DNA of 64,000 bases from NCBI GenBank assembly GCA_002365025.1, contig DEYX01000251.1:1-64000 (forward strand). Reading direction: 5' to 3'. A program made the translations under genes and the position numbers. The stretch comes from Hungatella sp. UBA3147. Its GTDB lineage: Bacteria; Bacillota; Clostridia; Lachnospirales; Lachnospiraceae. Of this stretch, positions 8,974 to 18,214 are shown piece by piece (position 1 is the first letter of the stretch; each line of letters starts with the position of its first letter). The notes beneath the pieces are model-generated. The model saw only the letters and a list, made by a program, of their open reading frames with translations, was not told the DNA's origin and made no database searches.

Positions 8974-9300
8974 AATTTATGTTCCTTTCCACTTTCTGTC
9001 TGTTTTTTTGACATAATCGTATACCTCTAAGGTATTTATCTTTTAAAAACATTCTTTTACTTGTAGCATTCTACCACAAGTTTGACCAGATTTCTATATA
9101 TAGGGGGATTTTTATTAAAATAAGCCGCTCATTCTCAGGAGAGTCCAGGTAGAATGAAATGCGAAAAATGTCTTTTATTTAGAATAAAAAAATGCTGCAT
9201 CTCATACATCGGTACAAGAAAACAGCATTTTAATTCTTTATGGACTCATATTTCCATATCTGATCAACAATTTAATGATTCGTGAGAAATTCTTCTCAAT
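8974..9300. other. Intergenic region between the importer and the export operon
   Basis: AT-rich, with no open frame of interest. It should hold the promoter of the rfbC operon; TAGAAT on the minus strand near 9065-9070 is a possible -10, but no good -35 was found. It also holds the importer terminator at 9186-9231. Confidence 0.5.
9186..9231 (-). terminator. Terminator of the monosaccharide importer operon
   Basis: AAAATGCTG and CAGCATTTT form the outer stem with a secondary inner pairing, followed on the minus strand by TTTTTTTATTC. Confidence 0.75.
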
Positions 9301-10476
9301 TTACTGCTTGACAATAAATGACTTTCTCTTACTTACCACATCAAAGATAACCGCTGCCATAAGAACCGCACCCTTTACCACTTTCTGAAGGTTCTGGTCC
9401 ACACCCATGATGCTCATGCCTAAGTTAAGCACGCCCATCAGGGTCGCACCCACGATTACTCCCGGTACAGTTCCGGTACCGCCGTATGCGGAAGCGCCTC
9501 CGATAAAGCAGGCACCGATGGCATCCATTTCATAGCTGTTTCCTGCTGTGGGATTGGCGGAATTTAAGCGGGCAACCGTCACCATGCCTGCCACCGCTGC
9601 CAGCAGTCCCATATTTAAATAAGCGAGGAAATACACCTTATTGGTATCAATACCGGAGAGTCTGGTGGCCTTCTCATTTCCGCCCACAGCGTAAAAATAC
9701 CGCCCTGTGGTAGTTTTGGAAGAAATATAACTGTAAATCCCGATGATCGCAGTCACCCAGATCAGGGCATTGGGAATGCCTTTATACCTAGCCAGCTTAT
9801 ACATAACAAACAGGACCACAAAACTGATGAGAGTCACCTTGATTGCCATGCCTCCAATTGGATCCACCCGGTATCCCTTTTGAAGCTTTCTTCTGCGGTT
9901 TAAAAGTTCCAGTGCCACAAAAACCAGGCAGGCAATGATTCCCACTAAAAAACAGGTCAGGTTAAAACCCTGCATCCCGAACAGATCCGGAACATAGGTA
10001 TTAAACAGATTTAAAAACGGGTCCGGAATGGGAGACAAGGTCATTCCCTGCAAAACCACATTGGATAATCCACGGAACATGAGCATGCCGGCCAGAGTCA
10101 CGATAAATGGAGGGATCCGTACATAGGCGATCCAGAAGCCCTGCCATGCGCCTACCAGCATACCGATGATCAGCATTGCAAGCAGGGTCAGATAGGGGTT
10201 GATCCCCATGGTGATCATCATGCTTCCGCCTACTGCTCCTACAAAACAGACCACAGAGCCTACGGATAAGTCAATGTTACCTCCCGTAAGAATGCAAAAA
10301 AGCATGCCGGTTGCCAGAATAAATACGTAGGCGTTTTGGGCAATCAAGTTGTTCACATTCTGGGGCAGGAGCATCTTCCCTCCGGTGTTGACCGTAAAAA
10401 GAAAGATTACAACGGCCAGAACGATCACCATCGTATATTTTTTTAATCCCTCAGATAATTTCATCTTATTCTCCAT
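9301..10476 (-). CDS. mmsB: Multiple-monosaccharide ABC transporter permease
   Basis: A 391-residue permease of the ribose/xylose/galactose (BPD_transp_2) family with about ten membrane segments. The conserved block GSVVCFVGAVGG with NIDLSVGS sits early, and GGASAYGGTGTVPGV late. The charged insert ELLNRRRKLQKGYR around residues 190-205 is typical of the XylH/GguB/MmsB subgroup. It forms the membrane channel for the ATPase whose stop lies 4 bases upstream. The transported sugar is probably an aldose such as xylose, arabinose, glucose or galactose; the exact substrate is not evident. Confidence 0.9.
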   Translation of the reverse strand: MENKMKLSEGLKKYTMVIVLAVVIFLFTVNTGGKMLLPQNVNNLIAQNAYVFILATGMLFCILTGGNIDLSVGSVVCFVGAVGGSMMITMGINPYLTLLAMLIIGMLVGAWQGFWIAYVRIPPFIVTLAGMLMFRGLSNVVLQGMTLSPIPDPFLNLFNTYVPDLFGMQGFNLTCFLVGIIACLVFVALELLNRRRKLQKGYRVDPIGGMAIKVTLISFVVLFVMYKLARYKGIPNALIWVTAIIGIYSYISSKTTTGRYFYAVGGNEKATRLSGIDTNKVYFLAYLNMGLLAAVAGMVTVARLNSANPTAGNSYEMDAIGACFIGGASAYGGTGTVPGVIVGATLMGVLNLGMSIMGVDQNLQKVVKGAVLMAAVIFDVVSKRKSFIVKQ

Positions 10477-10479
10477 CTT

Positions 10480-12018
10480 CTACTCTCCTTTATCTGATTT
10501 TAAAATACAGGCCATAATCTTCTCCTGAGTTGCCTCGGCCGCACTGACCTCTCCCACCATACGGCCCTCATTCATGATATAAATGCGGTCGGACATTCCA
10601 AGTACCTCAGGAAGCTCCGATGAAATCATGATGACAGATTTGCCTTCCGCAGCCAGGCGGTTGATGATACAGTATATTTCGTATTTTGCGCCCACATCGA
10701 TTCCTCTGGTGGGTTCATCTAAAATCAGAATATCCGGCTCTGCAAACATCCATTTTGAAAGGAGGACCTTCTGCTGGTTTCCGCCGCTTAGGTTCCCTAC
10801 ATTCTGTTCCACAGAGGGGCACTTGGTCTTTAACTTATCCCGGTAATCCTCTGCAACTGCAAATTCCTTATCCTTATCAATAATGGAGCGGCGGCTGATT
10901 GCCTGCATATTTGCAAGAGTCGTGTTGATCTTAATAGGATTTCCAAGGATCAGGCCATTGCCTTTCCGGTCTTCGGTAACATAGGCAAGCTTATGGCGTA
11001 TGGCTTCCCGGACGGAGTTTAACGCTACTTCCTGCCCTTTGATACGGACCTTTCCCGAGATATTGACGCCGTAGCTTTTTCCGAAAATGCTCATGGCTAG
11101 CTCTGTTCTTCCGGCACCCATCAGGCCGCAGATTCCCACGACCTCTCCTGCCCTTACATAAAAGGAGACATCATTTACTACCTTCCGGTCCGAATACAGA
11201 GGATGGCAGGCATTCCAGTGCTCCACCTCCATGGCCTTTTCACCGATTTCCACATCATCCCGTTTGGGAAAGCGATCCACCAGTTCACGCCCTACCATGC
11301 CTTTGATAATACGGTCCTCGGTAATGGCATCTTTTTTCCTGTCCAGTGTTTCTATGGTTGAGCCGTCGCGGATGACTGTAATCTTATCCGCCACATAGGC
11401 AATTTCATTCAGTTTATGAGAAATAATGATAGAGGTTAATCCCTCTGATTTAAATTTCAACAAAAGCTCCAGAAGCGCTTTGGAATCATCTTCATTTAAG
11501 GATGCGGTAGGCTCATCCAGGATCAAAAGCCTGGCATTCTTTGCAAGTGCCTTTGCAATTTCCACCAGCTGCTGCTTTCCCACGCTGATATCCTTAATTA
11601 AGGTATGGGAAGATTCCATAAGTCCCACTGTATTTAAGTACCGGTCCGCCTCTCCATAGGTTTCATTCCAGTTGATCGCGTACCTTTTCCCCTTTTCATT
11701 TCCCAGATACATGTTTTCAGCAATCGTCATATAGGGGACAAGAGCAAGCTCCTGATGAATGATGACGATTCCCTTTTGTTCACTGTCACTGATGCGGTTA
11801 AATTTGCAGATCTCTCCGTTATAAATAATATCTCCCTCATAGGTGCCATAGGGATAAATGCCGCTGAGCACGTTCATCAAGGTAGATTTGCCAGCTCCAT
11901 TTTCACCCACCAGGGCATGGATCTCACCTTCCTCTACCTGAAGGTTTACATTATCCAGAGCCTTAACGCCTGGAAATGTCTTGGTTATGCTCTTCATTTC
12001 CAAAAGTATTTTTGCCAA
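10480..12018 (-). CDS. mmsA: Multiple-monosaccharide ABC transporter ATP-binding protein
   Basis: A 512-residue duplicated ATPase of the XylG/GguA/MmsA type. The first domain has Walker [10 protein letters not shown], signature [14 protein letters not shown] and Walker [12 protein letters not shown]. The second has the degenerate loop GLMGAGRTE, signature [14 protein letters not shown] and [15 protein letters not shown]. It drives uptake through the MmsB-like permease with the ChvE-like lipoprotein encoded upstream. A strong hairpin in the 80-base gap after the binding-protein gene probably lowers expression relative to that gene. Confidence 0.92.
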   Translation of the reverse strand: MAKILLEMKSITKTFPGVKALDNVNLQVEEGEIHALVGENGAGKSTLMNVLSGIYPYGTYEGDIIYNGEICKFNRISDSEQKGIVIIHQELALVPYMTIAENMYLGNEKGKRYAINWNETYGEADRYLNTVGLMESSHTLIKDISVGKQQLVEIAKALAKNARLLILDEPTASLNEDDSKALLELLLKFKSEGLTSIIISHKLNEIAYVADKITVIRDGSTIETLDRKKDAITEDRIIKGMVGRELVDRFPKRDDVEIGEKAMEVEHWNACHPLYSDRKVVNDVSFYVRAGEVVGICGLMGAGRTELAMSIFGKSYGVNISGKVRIKGQEVALNSVREAIRHKLAYVTEDRKGNGLILGNPIKINTTLANMQAISRRSIIDKDKEFAVAEDYRDKLKTKCPSVEQNVGNLSGGNQQKVLLSKWMFAEPDILILDEPTRGIDVGAKYEIYCIINRLAAEGKSVIMISSELPEVLGMSDRIYIMNEGRMVGEVSAAEATQEKIMACILKSDKGE

Positions 12019-12048
12019 GAATATCCCTCCCTTGCCGTCATTTCTTAA

Positions 12049-12079
12049 GGACGGCCTCTATTTCTGTAAGAAGCCGTCC
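12049..12079 (-). terminator. Hairpin between binding-protein and ATPase genes
   Basis: On the minus strand, GGACGGCTTC pairs with GAGGCCGTCC (one bulge). There is only a weak T-run after it, so it looks like a stability or attenuation hairpin that protects the abundant binding-protein mRNA. Confidence 0.6.
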
Positions 12080-12099
12080 CCATAAGAAAATAATTTCTA

Positions 12100-13263
12100 T
12101 TACTTTAACTGGTCTTCCGTGTAATATCCGGAAGTAATTAACATATCTTTATAGTTGTCAACCGTTACAACCACTGGGTCACACAGATAAGTTGGGATAA
12201 TTCCGGTTCCGTTATCATAGGATTTGGTATCATTGATCTCGGCTTCTCCGCCCTGCATAACGGAATCCACCATTTTTACTACCTGAGAAGCAAGGGTACG
12301 GGTATCCTTAAAGATACTCATGGCCTGTTTACCCTGAAGCATGTTCTTTACATTGGCAATATCACAATCCTGTCCGGTGATGACCGGGTATTTTCCGGTA
12401 TAGGAAGAAGCAAGGGCGTTCTCTACGCCAAGAGCGGTGGAGTCGTTGGAGCAGAGGACAGCATCCAATACAGTTCCGTCGGAATAGTTACCTGCGATAA
12501 TGGTATCCATACGGTTCTGAGATTTCTCTGAATCCCAGTTAGCGGTTGCTACCTGTTCAAAAGCAGTCTGGCCGGATTTTACTACAAGCTTTCCGCTGTC
12601 AATATACTTTTTAAGGACATCCATGGCTCCGCCAAAGAAGAAATTACAGTTGTTATCAGCCGGATCACCGGTAAACAGCTCGATGTTCTTAGGTTCCGTT
12701 GCCTTCTCAAGATCCAGAGCCTCTACCAGATACTCACCCTGCTTTTGTCCGACTTTATAGTTATCAAAGGTAGCATAATATGTAACTGCATCAGAGTTCA
12801 TGATCAGACGGTCGTAGGAAATAACCGGAATTCCCATGGCTTTGGCCTGGCTTAAAGGCTCTCCCAAAGAGCTTCCGTCAATAGAAGCAATGACTAATAT
12901 CTGGCAGCCGTTGGAGATCATGTTCTCCACCTGGGATACCTGGGTCTGGACATCATTGCTGGCATACTGTAAATCTACCTTATAGCCGGCATCTTCCAGT
13001 TCCTTCTTCATATTAGTTCCATCCTGGTTCCATCTCTGCAGATCCTTGGTGGGCATGGCGACTCCGACTAAGGTTCCATTCCCCTTCGTTGCTTTTGTTT
13101 CCTCTGCCTTGGTCTCAGCCGCTTTGGCAGCTTCTGTGGTGGCTGCAGCAGTTGTCTGTGTCTCTTTGTTCTCCGGGGCAGAACTTGTAGAGCTCCCGCA
13201 TCCGGAAAGCATTCCTGCCGTTAAGGCAAGGGCCATTGCAGCCGCTAAAAATTTTCGTTTCAT
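12100..13263 (-). CDS. chvE: Sugar-binding lipoprotein of the monosaccharide importer
   Basis: A 387-residue exported binding protein. A lipoprotein signal peptide ends in LTAGMLSGC with the lipidated Cys22, followed by a long Ala/Thr/Glu linker. The mature part has the periplasmic-binding-protein type 1 fold (VGVAMPTKDLQRWNQDG, VISYDRLI, YYATFDNYKVG, VITGQDCDIANV), matching the ChvE/MmsE group. It captures monosaccharides at the cell surface for MmsA/MmsB. The start has GGAGGAGGAAGAG upstream. An unusual terminator-like hairpin lies about 100 bases upstream of the start. Confidence 0.9.
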   Translation of the reverse strand: MKRKFLAAAMALALTAGMLSGCGSSTSSAPENKETQTTAAATTEAAKAAETKAEETKATKGNGTLVGVAMPTKDLQRWNQDGTNMKKELEDAGYKVDLQYASNDVQTQVSQVENMISNGCQILVIASIDGSSLGEPLSQAKAMGIPVISYDRLIMNSDAVTYYATFDNYKVGQKQGEYLVEALDLEKATEPKNIELFTGDPADNNCNFFFGGAMDVLKKYIDSGKLVVKSGQTAFEQVATANWDSEKSQNRMDTIIAGNYSDGTVLDAVLCSNDSTALGVENALASSYTGKYPVITGQDCDIANVKNMLQGKQAMSIFKDTRTLASQVVKMVDSVMQGGEAEINDTKSYDNGTGIIPTYLCDPVVVTVDNYKDMLITSGYYTEDQLK

Positions 13264-13362
13264 GTTTCTCTTCCTCCTCCAATTTTTGTTTTTGCTGACA
13301 GTTTTATCTTAGCACGAATACAACAGGACTTGTTTGCGAATCGTTAGCACTGATTAATCCAG

Positions 13363-13395
13363 AAAAAAAAATGCCCTGAATGCACAGGACTTTTT
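13363..13395 (-). terminator. Terminator-like hairpin upstream of chvE
   Basis: On the minus strand, GTCCTG-TGCAT-TCAGGGC is followed by a run of Ts. No minus-strand gene ends here, because the neighbouring LysR gene points the other way. It closely resembles the terminator at 17113-17142, so it may be a leftover of an earlier gene order or a leader attenuator. Confidence 0.5.
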
Positions 13396-13570
13396 CGCAT
13401 CAAGAAAATGCTACTGATGCTGGTATAGCAATTGCTGCCAGAAGAGATGAAATTAAGACTTAAGGTTGCAATCTTTCAGACATCTTGCTAAAATAGGAAT
13501 GGTATAAGTTTTTCTTATAATGTATCTCAATCAGGCATATTATATCTCATTGAAAAGATATGGTGATTAT

Positions 13571-14458
13571 ATGGAAATCAGAAAATTATCTTATTTTGTC
13601 TCAGTTGTAAAACATAAGAATTTTACAAAAGCTGCCCAGGAACACCACATGGTGCAAACAGCAATGAGCCGCCAGATTGCATCGATCGAAGAAGAACTGG
13701 GAGTTGTCTTATTAATACGTAATAATAGGTCTGTTTTGCTTACATCTGCCGGAGAAGTTTTTTATAACAAGGCTTTAAAGGTAATAGACCTGTACAATGA
13801 TATGATCTCCCAAACCCAAAAGACGGCTAAGCTGCATCCCAAAGTATTAGAAATTGGCTTTGGTCATTATGAGCATATTTTAATAGCGCAGGTAGTTTCT
13901 GAGTTTCGAACCCTTTATCCGTATATTGATGTCCTGGTTGCCAAGTATAGTTATAACGACCTTATAACATACTTACAGGCAGGAAAGTTAGATATCGTCT
14001 TCACTCTTCCGTTTAGTCCCGCTTTTGTATCACAGGATGAGACGGTAGTAAAGCAGGTTTTCCCCTCTACCATGTATATCATTGTAAATAAAAAGCATCC
14101 CCTTGCCCAGTATGATACCATATCAGCTGATTTACTTAATGATTGTACATTAATTACTTTAAGTGAAGATTCAGGTCCCTGCTCCCTGGATATTTTAAGA
14201 CAATTTACGATGACGGCCGGTCTTAACATCAAAGATATTATTAATGCAAACAGTTTGGAATCACAGATATTAATGGTAGAATCCGGGCTTGGTGTGGCAT
14301 TCTTACCGAGTATCTGTACCAAGCATTTAACACCGAATGTGAAAGCTATAAATTTAAAGGATTTTGATCCCGGGAATTTCGTTGCCATGTTCCAGAAATC
14401 CAATGAGAATCCTTTTATAAATATATTTCTTGGATTGGCTTCTCTAAAAGAGGGTTAA
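13571..14458 (+). CDS. LysR-family transcriptional regulator
   Basis: A 295-residue regulator. The N-terminal winged helix (MEIRKLSYFVSVVKHKNFTK, AAQEHHMVQTAMSRQIASIE) is the classic LysR DNA-binding domain, followed by an effector domain with IGFGHYEH at the start of the fold. The frame is open to an ATG at 13520, but the LysR family begins at the ME(I/L)R position, so 13571 is preferred despite a weak ribosome site. It lies beside, and points toward, the MetS/NSS/tnaA block on the opposite strand, and plausibly controls it in response to an aromatic amino acid (inference). Confidence 0.85.
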   Translation: MEIRKLSYFVSVVKHKNFTKAAQEHHMVQTAMSRQIASIEEELGVVLLIRNNRSVLLTSAGEVFYNKALKVIDLYNDMISQTQKTAKLHPKVLEIGFGHYEHILIAQVVSEFRTLYPYIDVLVAKYSYNDLITYLQAGKLDIVFTLPFSPAFVSQDETVVKQVFPSTMYIIVNKKHPLAQYDTISADLLNDCTLITLSEDSGPCSLDILRQFTMTAGLNIKDIINANSLESQILMVESGLGVAFLPSICTKHLTPNVKAINLKDFDPGNFVAMFQKSNENPFINIFLGLASLKEG

Positions 14459-14467
14459 CAAATGTAT

Positions 14468-14522
14468 AAAGGGATATTGCACGACTAACCTGGTTAGTTT
14501 TGCAATATCCCTTTTGATTTTT
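14468..14522 (+). terminator. Terminator of the LysR gene
   Basis: AAAGGGATATTGC pairs with GCAATATCCCTTT, enclosing a second small stem ACTAACC-TGGTTAGT, and is followed by T-rich sequence. It can also serve the oppositely oriented metS gene. Confidence 0.85.
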
Positions 14523-14527
14523 ATGTC

Positions 14528-14635
14528 TTATTTATTCTCCGGCTTTTTAGTCAGAGCTATGCCAACGCATAGGAACAGTCCACCCCATACAACGGAACAG
14601 CCAACAATCATCATAGCCAATGCAAATGGATTCAT
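14528..14635 (-). CDS. metS: MetS-type small subunit of an NSS transporter
   Basis: A 35-residue single-span protein: MNPFALAMMIVGCSVVWGGL, then a hydrophobic run and the basic tail LTKKPENK. GGGGGGAA lies just upstream of the start. This matches the MetS family, tiny membrane subunits encoded directly after neurotransmitter:sodium symporter genes such as metP. The gene is intact, although the symporter gene 17 bases upstream is deleted and frameshifted, so the protein may have no partner. Confidence 0.8.
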   Translation of the reverse strand: MNPFALAMMIVGCSVVWGGLFLCVGIALTKKPENK

Positions 14636-14651
14636 CGTATTCCCCCCTTAA

Positions 14652-15505
14652 TTATTCGATTTCAACTTGCCATGGACGCTTACAGAACACAATGGCTACA
14701 CCGATCATAAGCACAACAGTTCCCCATCCGAACACAACATTAGACAACAAGGTCACAGAATCCATACCAAACATCTTCATAATACCGGACACAAAATTTG
14801 AAATTACGGTAATTCCAAGTAATATTGGCGTAAAATATTTTAGTAAGTAATCCCACCATTTACCGACCTTGAAGTCAGAGTACTGATTCGCATCTTCTCT
14901 GAGTTTCTCCGTGCCATAAATGTAACTGATTGTAATAACTTCCACCAGTCCAAGAGTCGCGATTACATAGTTTGCCACGTAAGAATCCACAAGATCCAAA
15001 ATATAGTTGAATCCGCAGTATGTAGCAAAGGTGGCACTTCCAATAAAGCCGGCGATGGATATGATGCCTGTTAGCTTTTTACGTGAAATTTTAAATTTAT
15101 CCAAGGCTGCTGTATTGAATGCCTCAAGCATAGAAATACTGGAGGAAATACCGGCAATAAATAAGCAGAAGAAGAATAAAAATCCCAAAATACCTTGAAC
15201 CACAATATTAGATGACATGGTAGAAATTGCGATAGGAAATGCGATAAAAGCAACTCCGGCTCCGTATTCTTTTTCAGTTTGGAAAATGCCTTTGTGGAAC
15301 CTCCACGTATTCTCCGACCATAGGTGTATTCCATGATCATTAAAGGAACGGCACATGTAATAATAGCTACAAAGTATGGAAGGAAAAATGCTCCTCCACC
15401 ATTTTTATAAGCTTGAAACGGAAATCTCCATAAATTACCTAATCCTACCGCAGCCCCAATAGCTGCAAATAAAAATCCTGTTCTGCTATTCCATTGATCA
15501 CGCAT
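14652..15505 (-). pseudogene. NSS-family sodium symporter, internally deleted and frameshifted
   Basis: The 5' part from 15505 encodes the normal NSS start (WNSRTGFLFAAIGAAVGLGN, then LWRFPFQAYKNGGGAFFLPY) covering the first two membrane helices. After about GGSTKAFSKL near 15270 the homology moves to another frame and resumes at EYGAGVAFIAFP, which in intact transporters lies well over 100 residues further on. The rest (about 200 residues) runs to the stop at 14652. So helices 3 to 6 or so are missing and the frame is broken. A functional transporter is very unlikely. It probably once imported tryptophan for tnaA (inference). Confidence 0.85.
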
Positions 15506-15534
15506 AGTAAATACCCCCTGGTGTCGGATATAAT

Positions 15535-16926
15535 CTAATATTCGATGGGTTCCAAAGATGCCTGGAAGTGACGTAAAATCAGTGGCTCCCAGGTGATGCG
15601 GTATCCTCGCTCTATTTCAGACGCTCTTTGCTTGATTGCGATTAATGCATCAGCCATAATGTCAATATGTGCCTGTGTATAAACACGGCGCGGAATCGCA
15701 AAGCGGGTAAATTCAAATTCAGAATGAAGCTGCACTCCGGTATCAGGATCGTTACCCAGCATAAAAGAACCGATGTCACAGGTACGGATTCCGGCCTCTT
15801 TGTAAAGCTCTATTGCCAGCACCTGTGCAGGGAATTCATTATATGGGATATGCGGAAAAAATTCTGCCGCATCTACAAAGACTCCATGGCCTCCAACCGG
15901 GGATTGGTAAGCGATTCCTGCATCGTCTAATTTAGCTGCCAGGTATTCCATCTGGCCGATGCGGTATCTTAAGAAGTCTTCATCGATTCCTTCGTAGAGT
16001 CCAATTGCCAGGGCTTCAAGATCACGTCCCGAAAGTCCACCATAAGTAAAAAATCCTTCGAAAGAAATACAGTTTGCTTTCACTTTTAATATAATTGGTG
16101 AATTTCCATCTTTTATTCCAATCAGACCGCCGATATTTACGATGGTATCCTTTTTGGCAGACATCGTAAACATATCGCCATAGCTGAAGATTTTATTGAC
16201 AATTTCTTTAATGGACATATCTTTGCATTCTTCTTCCCGCTGCTTTAAGAAAAAAGCATTTTCAGCGTATCTGGCAGCATCAATATTAAGAGGAATTTGA
16301 TACTTCTTACAGATTTCTGATACCTCTCTCATATTTGCCATGGATACAGGCTGACCGCCTGCTGAGTTGTTCGTAATCGTCATTACAACAAGACCAATAT
16401 TTTCAGCACCCAGTTCATTGATCAGCTTTTCTAATTTAACAACATCCATGTTGCCTTTAAAGGGAGCTCTTACAGAAGGATTTTTTGCTTCTTCTACCAC
16501 GCAGTCGATGGCTCTGGCTCCTGCCAATTCCACATGAGCCCTTGTTGTATCAAAGAACATATTGGAAATAGCATATTTGCCCTTGGAAAGGAAAATAGGA
16601 AAAAGTACCTTCTCACCAGCACGGCCTTGGTGAACCGGCTGTATAAATTCATAACCGAATATATCTTTACCGGCATCAAATAATTTATAGTAGCTGGATG
16701 AACCGGCGTATGCTTCATCACCCTTCATAACGCCTGACCATTGGTCATCACTCATAGCATTGGTTCCGCTGTCGGTTAAAAGGTCAATATAAACATCTTC
16801 GCCCCTTAACCCAAACATATTATACTTAGCCTCTTTGACTTTTTCAATGCGTTCCTCTCGAGTTAACATTTTAATTCGCTCTACCATTTTAATTCTGAAT
16901 GGTTCCGGAATATACTTTACAGCCAT
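15535..16926 (-). CDS. tnaA: Tryptophanase (tryptophan indole-lyase)
   Basis: A 463-residue PLP enzyme that splits L-tryptophan into indole, pyruvate and ammonia. Motifs include [53 protein letters not shown] and the PLP-lysine site SAKKD (Lys259). Residues that separate it from tyrosine phenol-lyase favour tryptophanase: Asp126 in FFDTT (Thr in the tyrosine enzyme), Ile in CDIGSF where the tyrosine enzyme has its substrate-binding Arg, and His453 in LRHF (Phe in the tyrosine enzyme). GGAGAG precedes the start. No TnaC-like leader peptide with a critical Trp was found upstream. Confidence 0.9.
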   Translation of the reverse strand: MAVKYIPEPFRIKMVERIKMLTREERIEKVKEAKYNMFGLRGEDVYIDLLTDSGTNAMSDDQWSGVMKGDEAYAGSSSYYKLFDAGKDIFGYEFIQPVHQGRAGEKVLFPIFLSKGKYAISNMFFDTTRAHVELAGARAIDCVVEEAKNPSVRAPFKGNMDVVKLEKLINELGAENIGLVVMTITNNSAGGQPVSMANMREVSEICKKYQIPLNIDAARYAENAFFLKQREEECKDMSIKEIVNKIFSYGDMFTMSAKKDTIVNIGGLIGIKDGNSPIILKVKANCISFEGFFTYGGLSGRDLEALAIGLYEGIDEDFLRYRIGQMEYLAAKLDDAGIAYQSPVGGHGVFVDAAEFFPHIPYNEFPAQVLAIELYKEAGIRTCDIGSFMLGNDPDTGVQLHSEFEFTRFAIPRRVYTQAHIDIMADALIAIKQRASEIERGYRITWEPLILRHFQASLEPIEY

Positions 16927-17112
16927 AATTGTTTTCTCTCCTTTTATTTTTTGTATATATTCTATATAATTTAATTTTATTACAATTCAATTTGTTTGTA
17001 AAATGACTAAAAAGCATGGCATAACAACAATTTTATTATGATATATATCTAATATCTCCGCTTGATTAGACACTTAAAACGCATCACAGGAGATACTCAT
17101 GAGGGATATAAT

Positions 17113-17142
17113 AAAAAAGCCCTGAATACTCAGGACTTTTTT
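17113..17142 (-). terminator. Terminator of the sugar-sensing operon
   Basis: On the minus strand, GTCCTGA-GTAT-TCAGGGC is followed by TTTTTT. It lies 15 bases after the last gene of the operon. Confidence 0.85.
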
Positions 17143-17156
17143 ACGGCAAGTAAACA

Positions 17157-18209
17157 CTACTGCTGTTTCACATTCAGATATACATCTTCTTTACCATGGA
17201 ATCCTCCCTGAATGATAACGGAATCCATATTCTCCCTGGTAACTGCAACCGGCTTTAACTCAAGACTCGGAACATCATAAGTTCCATCGTCAATGGTCGT
17301 TACAATTCCCGCCAAAGGCTCTCCCCTACCAAGCTTCACCGCGTATTCCGCTGCGATTCTGGCCTCTTCCTCCACGGATTTAAAAGCCGTCATATTCTGG
17401 GTTCCTTCCACAATCCTCTGGCAGGCCATCAGATCCCCATCCTGGCCCACCAGACAGACCCTTCCTGCCATCCTGTCTTCAGATAAGGCACGGAAAACCT
17501 GAGTTGCCAGATCATCGTTTCCGCACATAATCCCCTTCACATCCGGATGCTCTTCCAGCGCTTCTTTGGCATAATCAAAGGCATGCTCGGAAAGCCAGCC
17601 CTCACAGTTGCTTTTATAAACTACTTCCAGATTTCTCCCCTTTATTACCGAATCAAACCCCTCCCGGATCAATGCCACATTATAATCCGTTTCAGGACCC
17701 TGGATCATAAAAATCTTACCTCCCTCAGGAATGTCTCTTACCAGGCTTTCCGCCATGAGTATTCCGACCTCCCTGTTGTCAAAAGATATGTACATATCGC
17801 TGTCTGCATTCTGGATCAGGCGGTCATAACTCATGGTCTTGATCCCCGCCTCTTTTGCCTTTTTCATAACATCGGATAAAGCTTCACAGTCCCCTGCCAC
17901 CACTACGATTACATCCATCTGCTTTTTTATGAAGTACTTTATCTGTTCGATCTGTTCGTTTACATCCCCGTTTGCATTTTGTACATTAACCTCTGCCCCA
18001 AGTTCCTTTGCGGTTGATACAAAAACATCCCGGTCCCTGATCCACCGCTCAATCACAAAAGAATCAATGCTTAACCCGATTTGTAGGGGCCTATCCCAGG
18101 CCTTTGCCGATACCTCGGTCTCTGCCTCTGTCTTGGTATTTACACAGCCAGTCGTCAAGGCACAACAGAGTATCACCACCAGTAACAATCTCCCTCGACC
18201 CATTTTCAT
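17157..18209 (-). CDS. Sugar-binding lipoprotein linked to a two-component system
   Basis: A 350-residue lipoprotein. The signal peptide LLLVVILCCALTTGC has lipid-attachment Cys22. The mature part is a type 1 sugar-binding protein close to XylF/ChvE (SYDRLIQ, SFDNREVGILMAESL, QGPETDYN, VGQDGDL). It is the last gene of the four-gene operon with a membrane-anchored binding protein, YesM kinase and YesN regulator, and starts 5 bases after the regulator stop. No ATPase or permease follows directly. It may deliver ligand to the sensor or serve the mms importer 4 kb downstream (inference). Confidence 0.85.
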   Translation of the reverse strand: MKMGRGRLLLVVILCCALTTGCVNTKTEAETEVSAKAWDRPLQIGLSIDSFVIERWIRDRDVFVSTAKELGAEVNVQNANGDVNEQIEQIKYFIKKQMDVIVVVAGDCEALSDVMKKAKEAGIKTMSYDRLIQNADSDMYISFDNREVGILMAESLVRDIPEGGKIFMIQGPETDYNVALIREGFDSVIKGRNLEVVYKSNCEGWLSEHAFDYAKEALEEHPDVKGIMCGNDDLATQVFRALSEDRMAGRVCLVGQDGDLMACQRIVEGTQNMTAFKSVEEEARIAAEYAVKLGRGEPLAGIVTTIDDGTYDVPSLELKPVAVTRENMDSVIIQGGFHGKEDVYLNVKQQ

Positions 18210-18214
18210 AGCAC

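Noticed and set aside
13380..13463. 27-codon plus-strand ORF before the LysR gene
   Set aside because: No ribosome site, and it overlaps the terminator-like hairpin; probably chance.
15535..16926. Tyrosine phenol-lyase instead of tryptophanase
   Set aside because: Asp126, the Ile in CDIGSF and His453 match tryptophanase at the positions where the tyrosine enzyme has Thr, Arg and Phe.
17157..18209. Complete second sugar ABC importer
   Set aside because: Only the binding protein is present; no ATPase or permease follows before the terminator.
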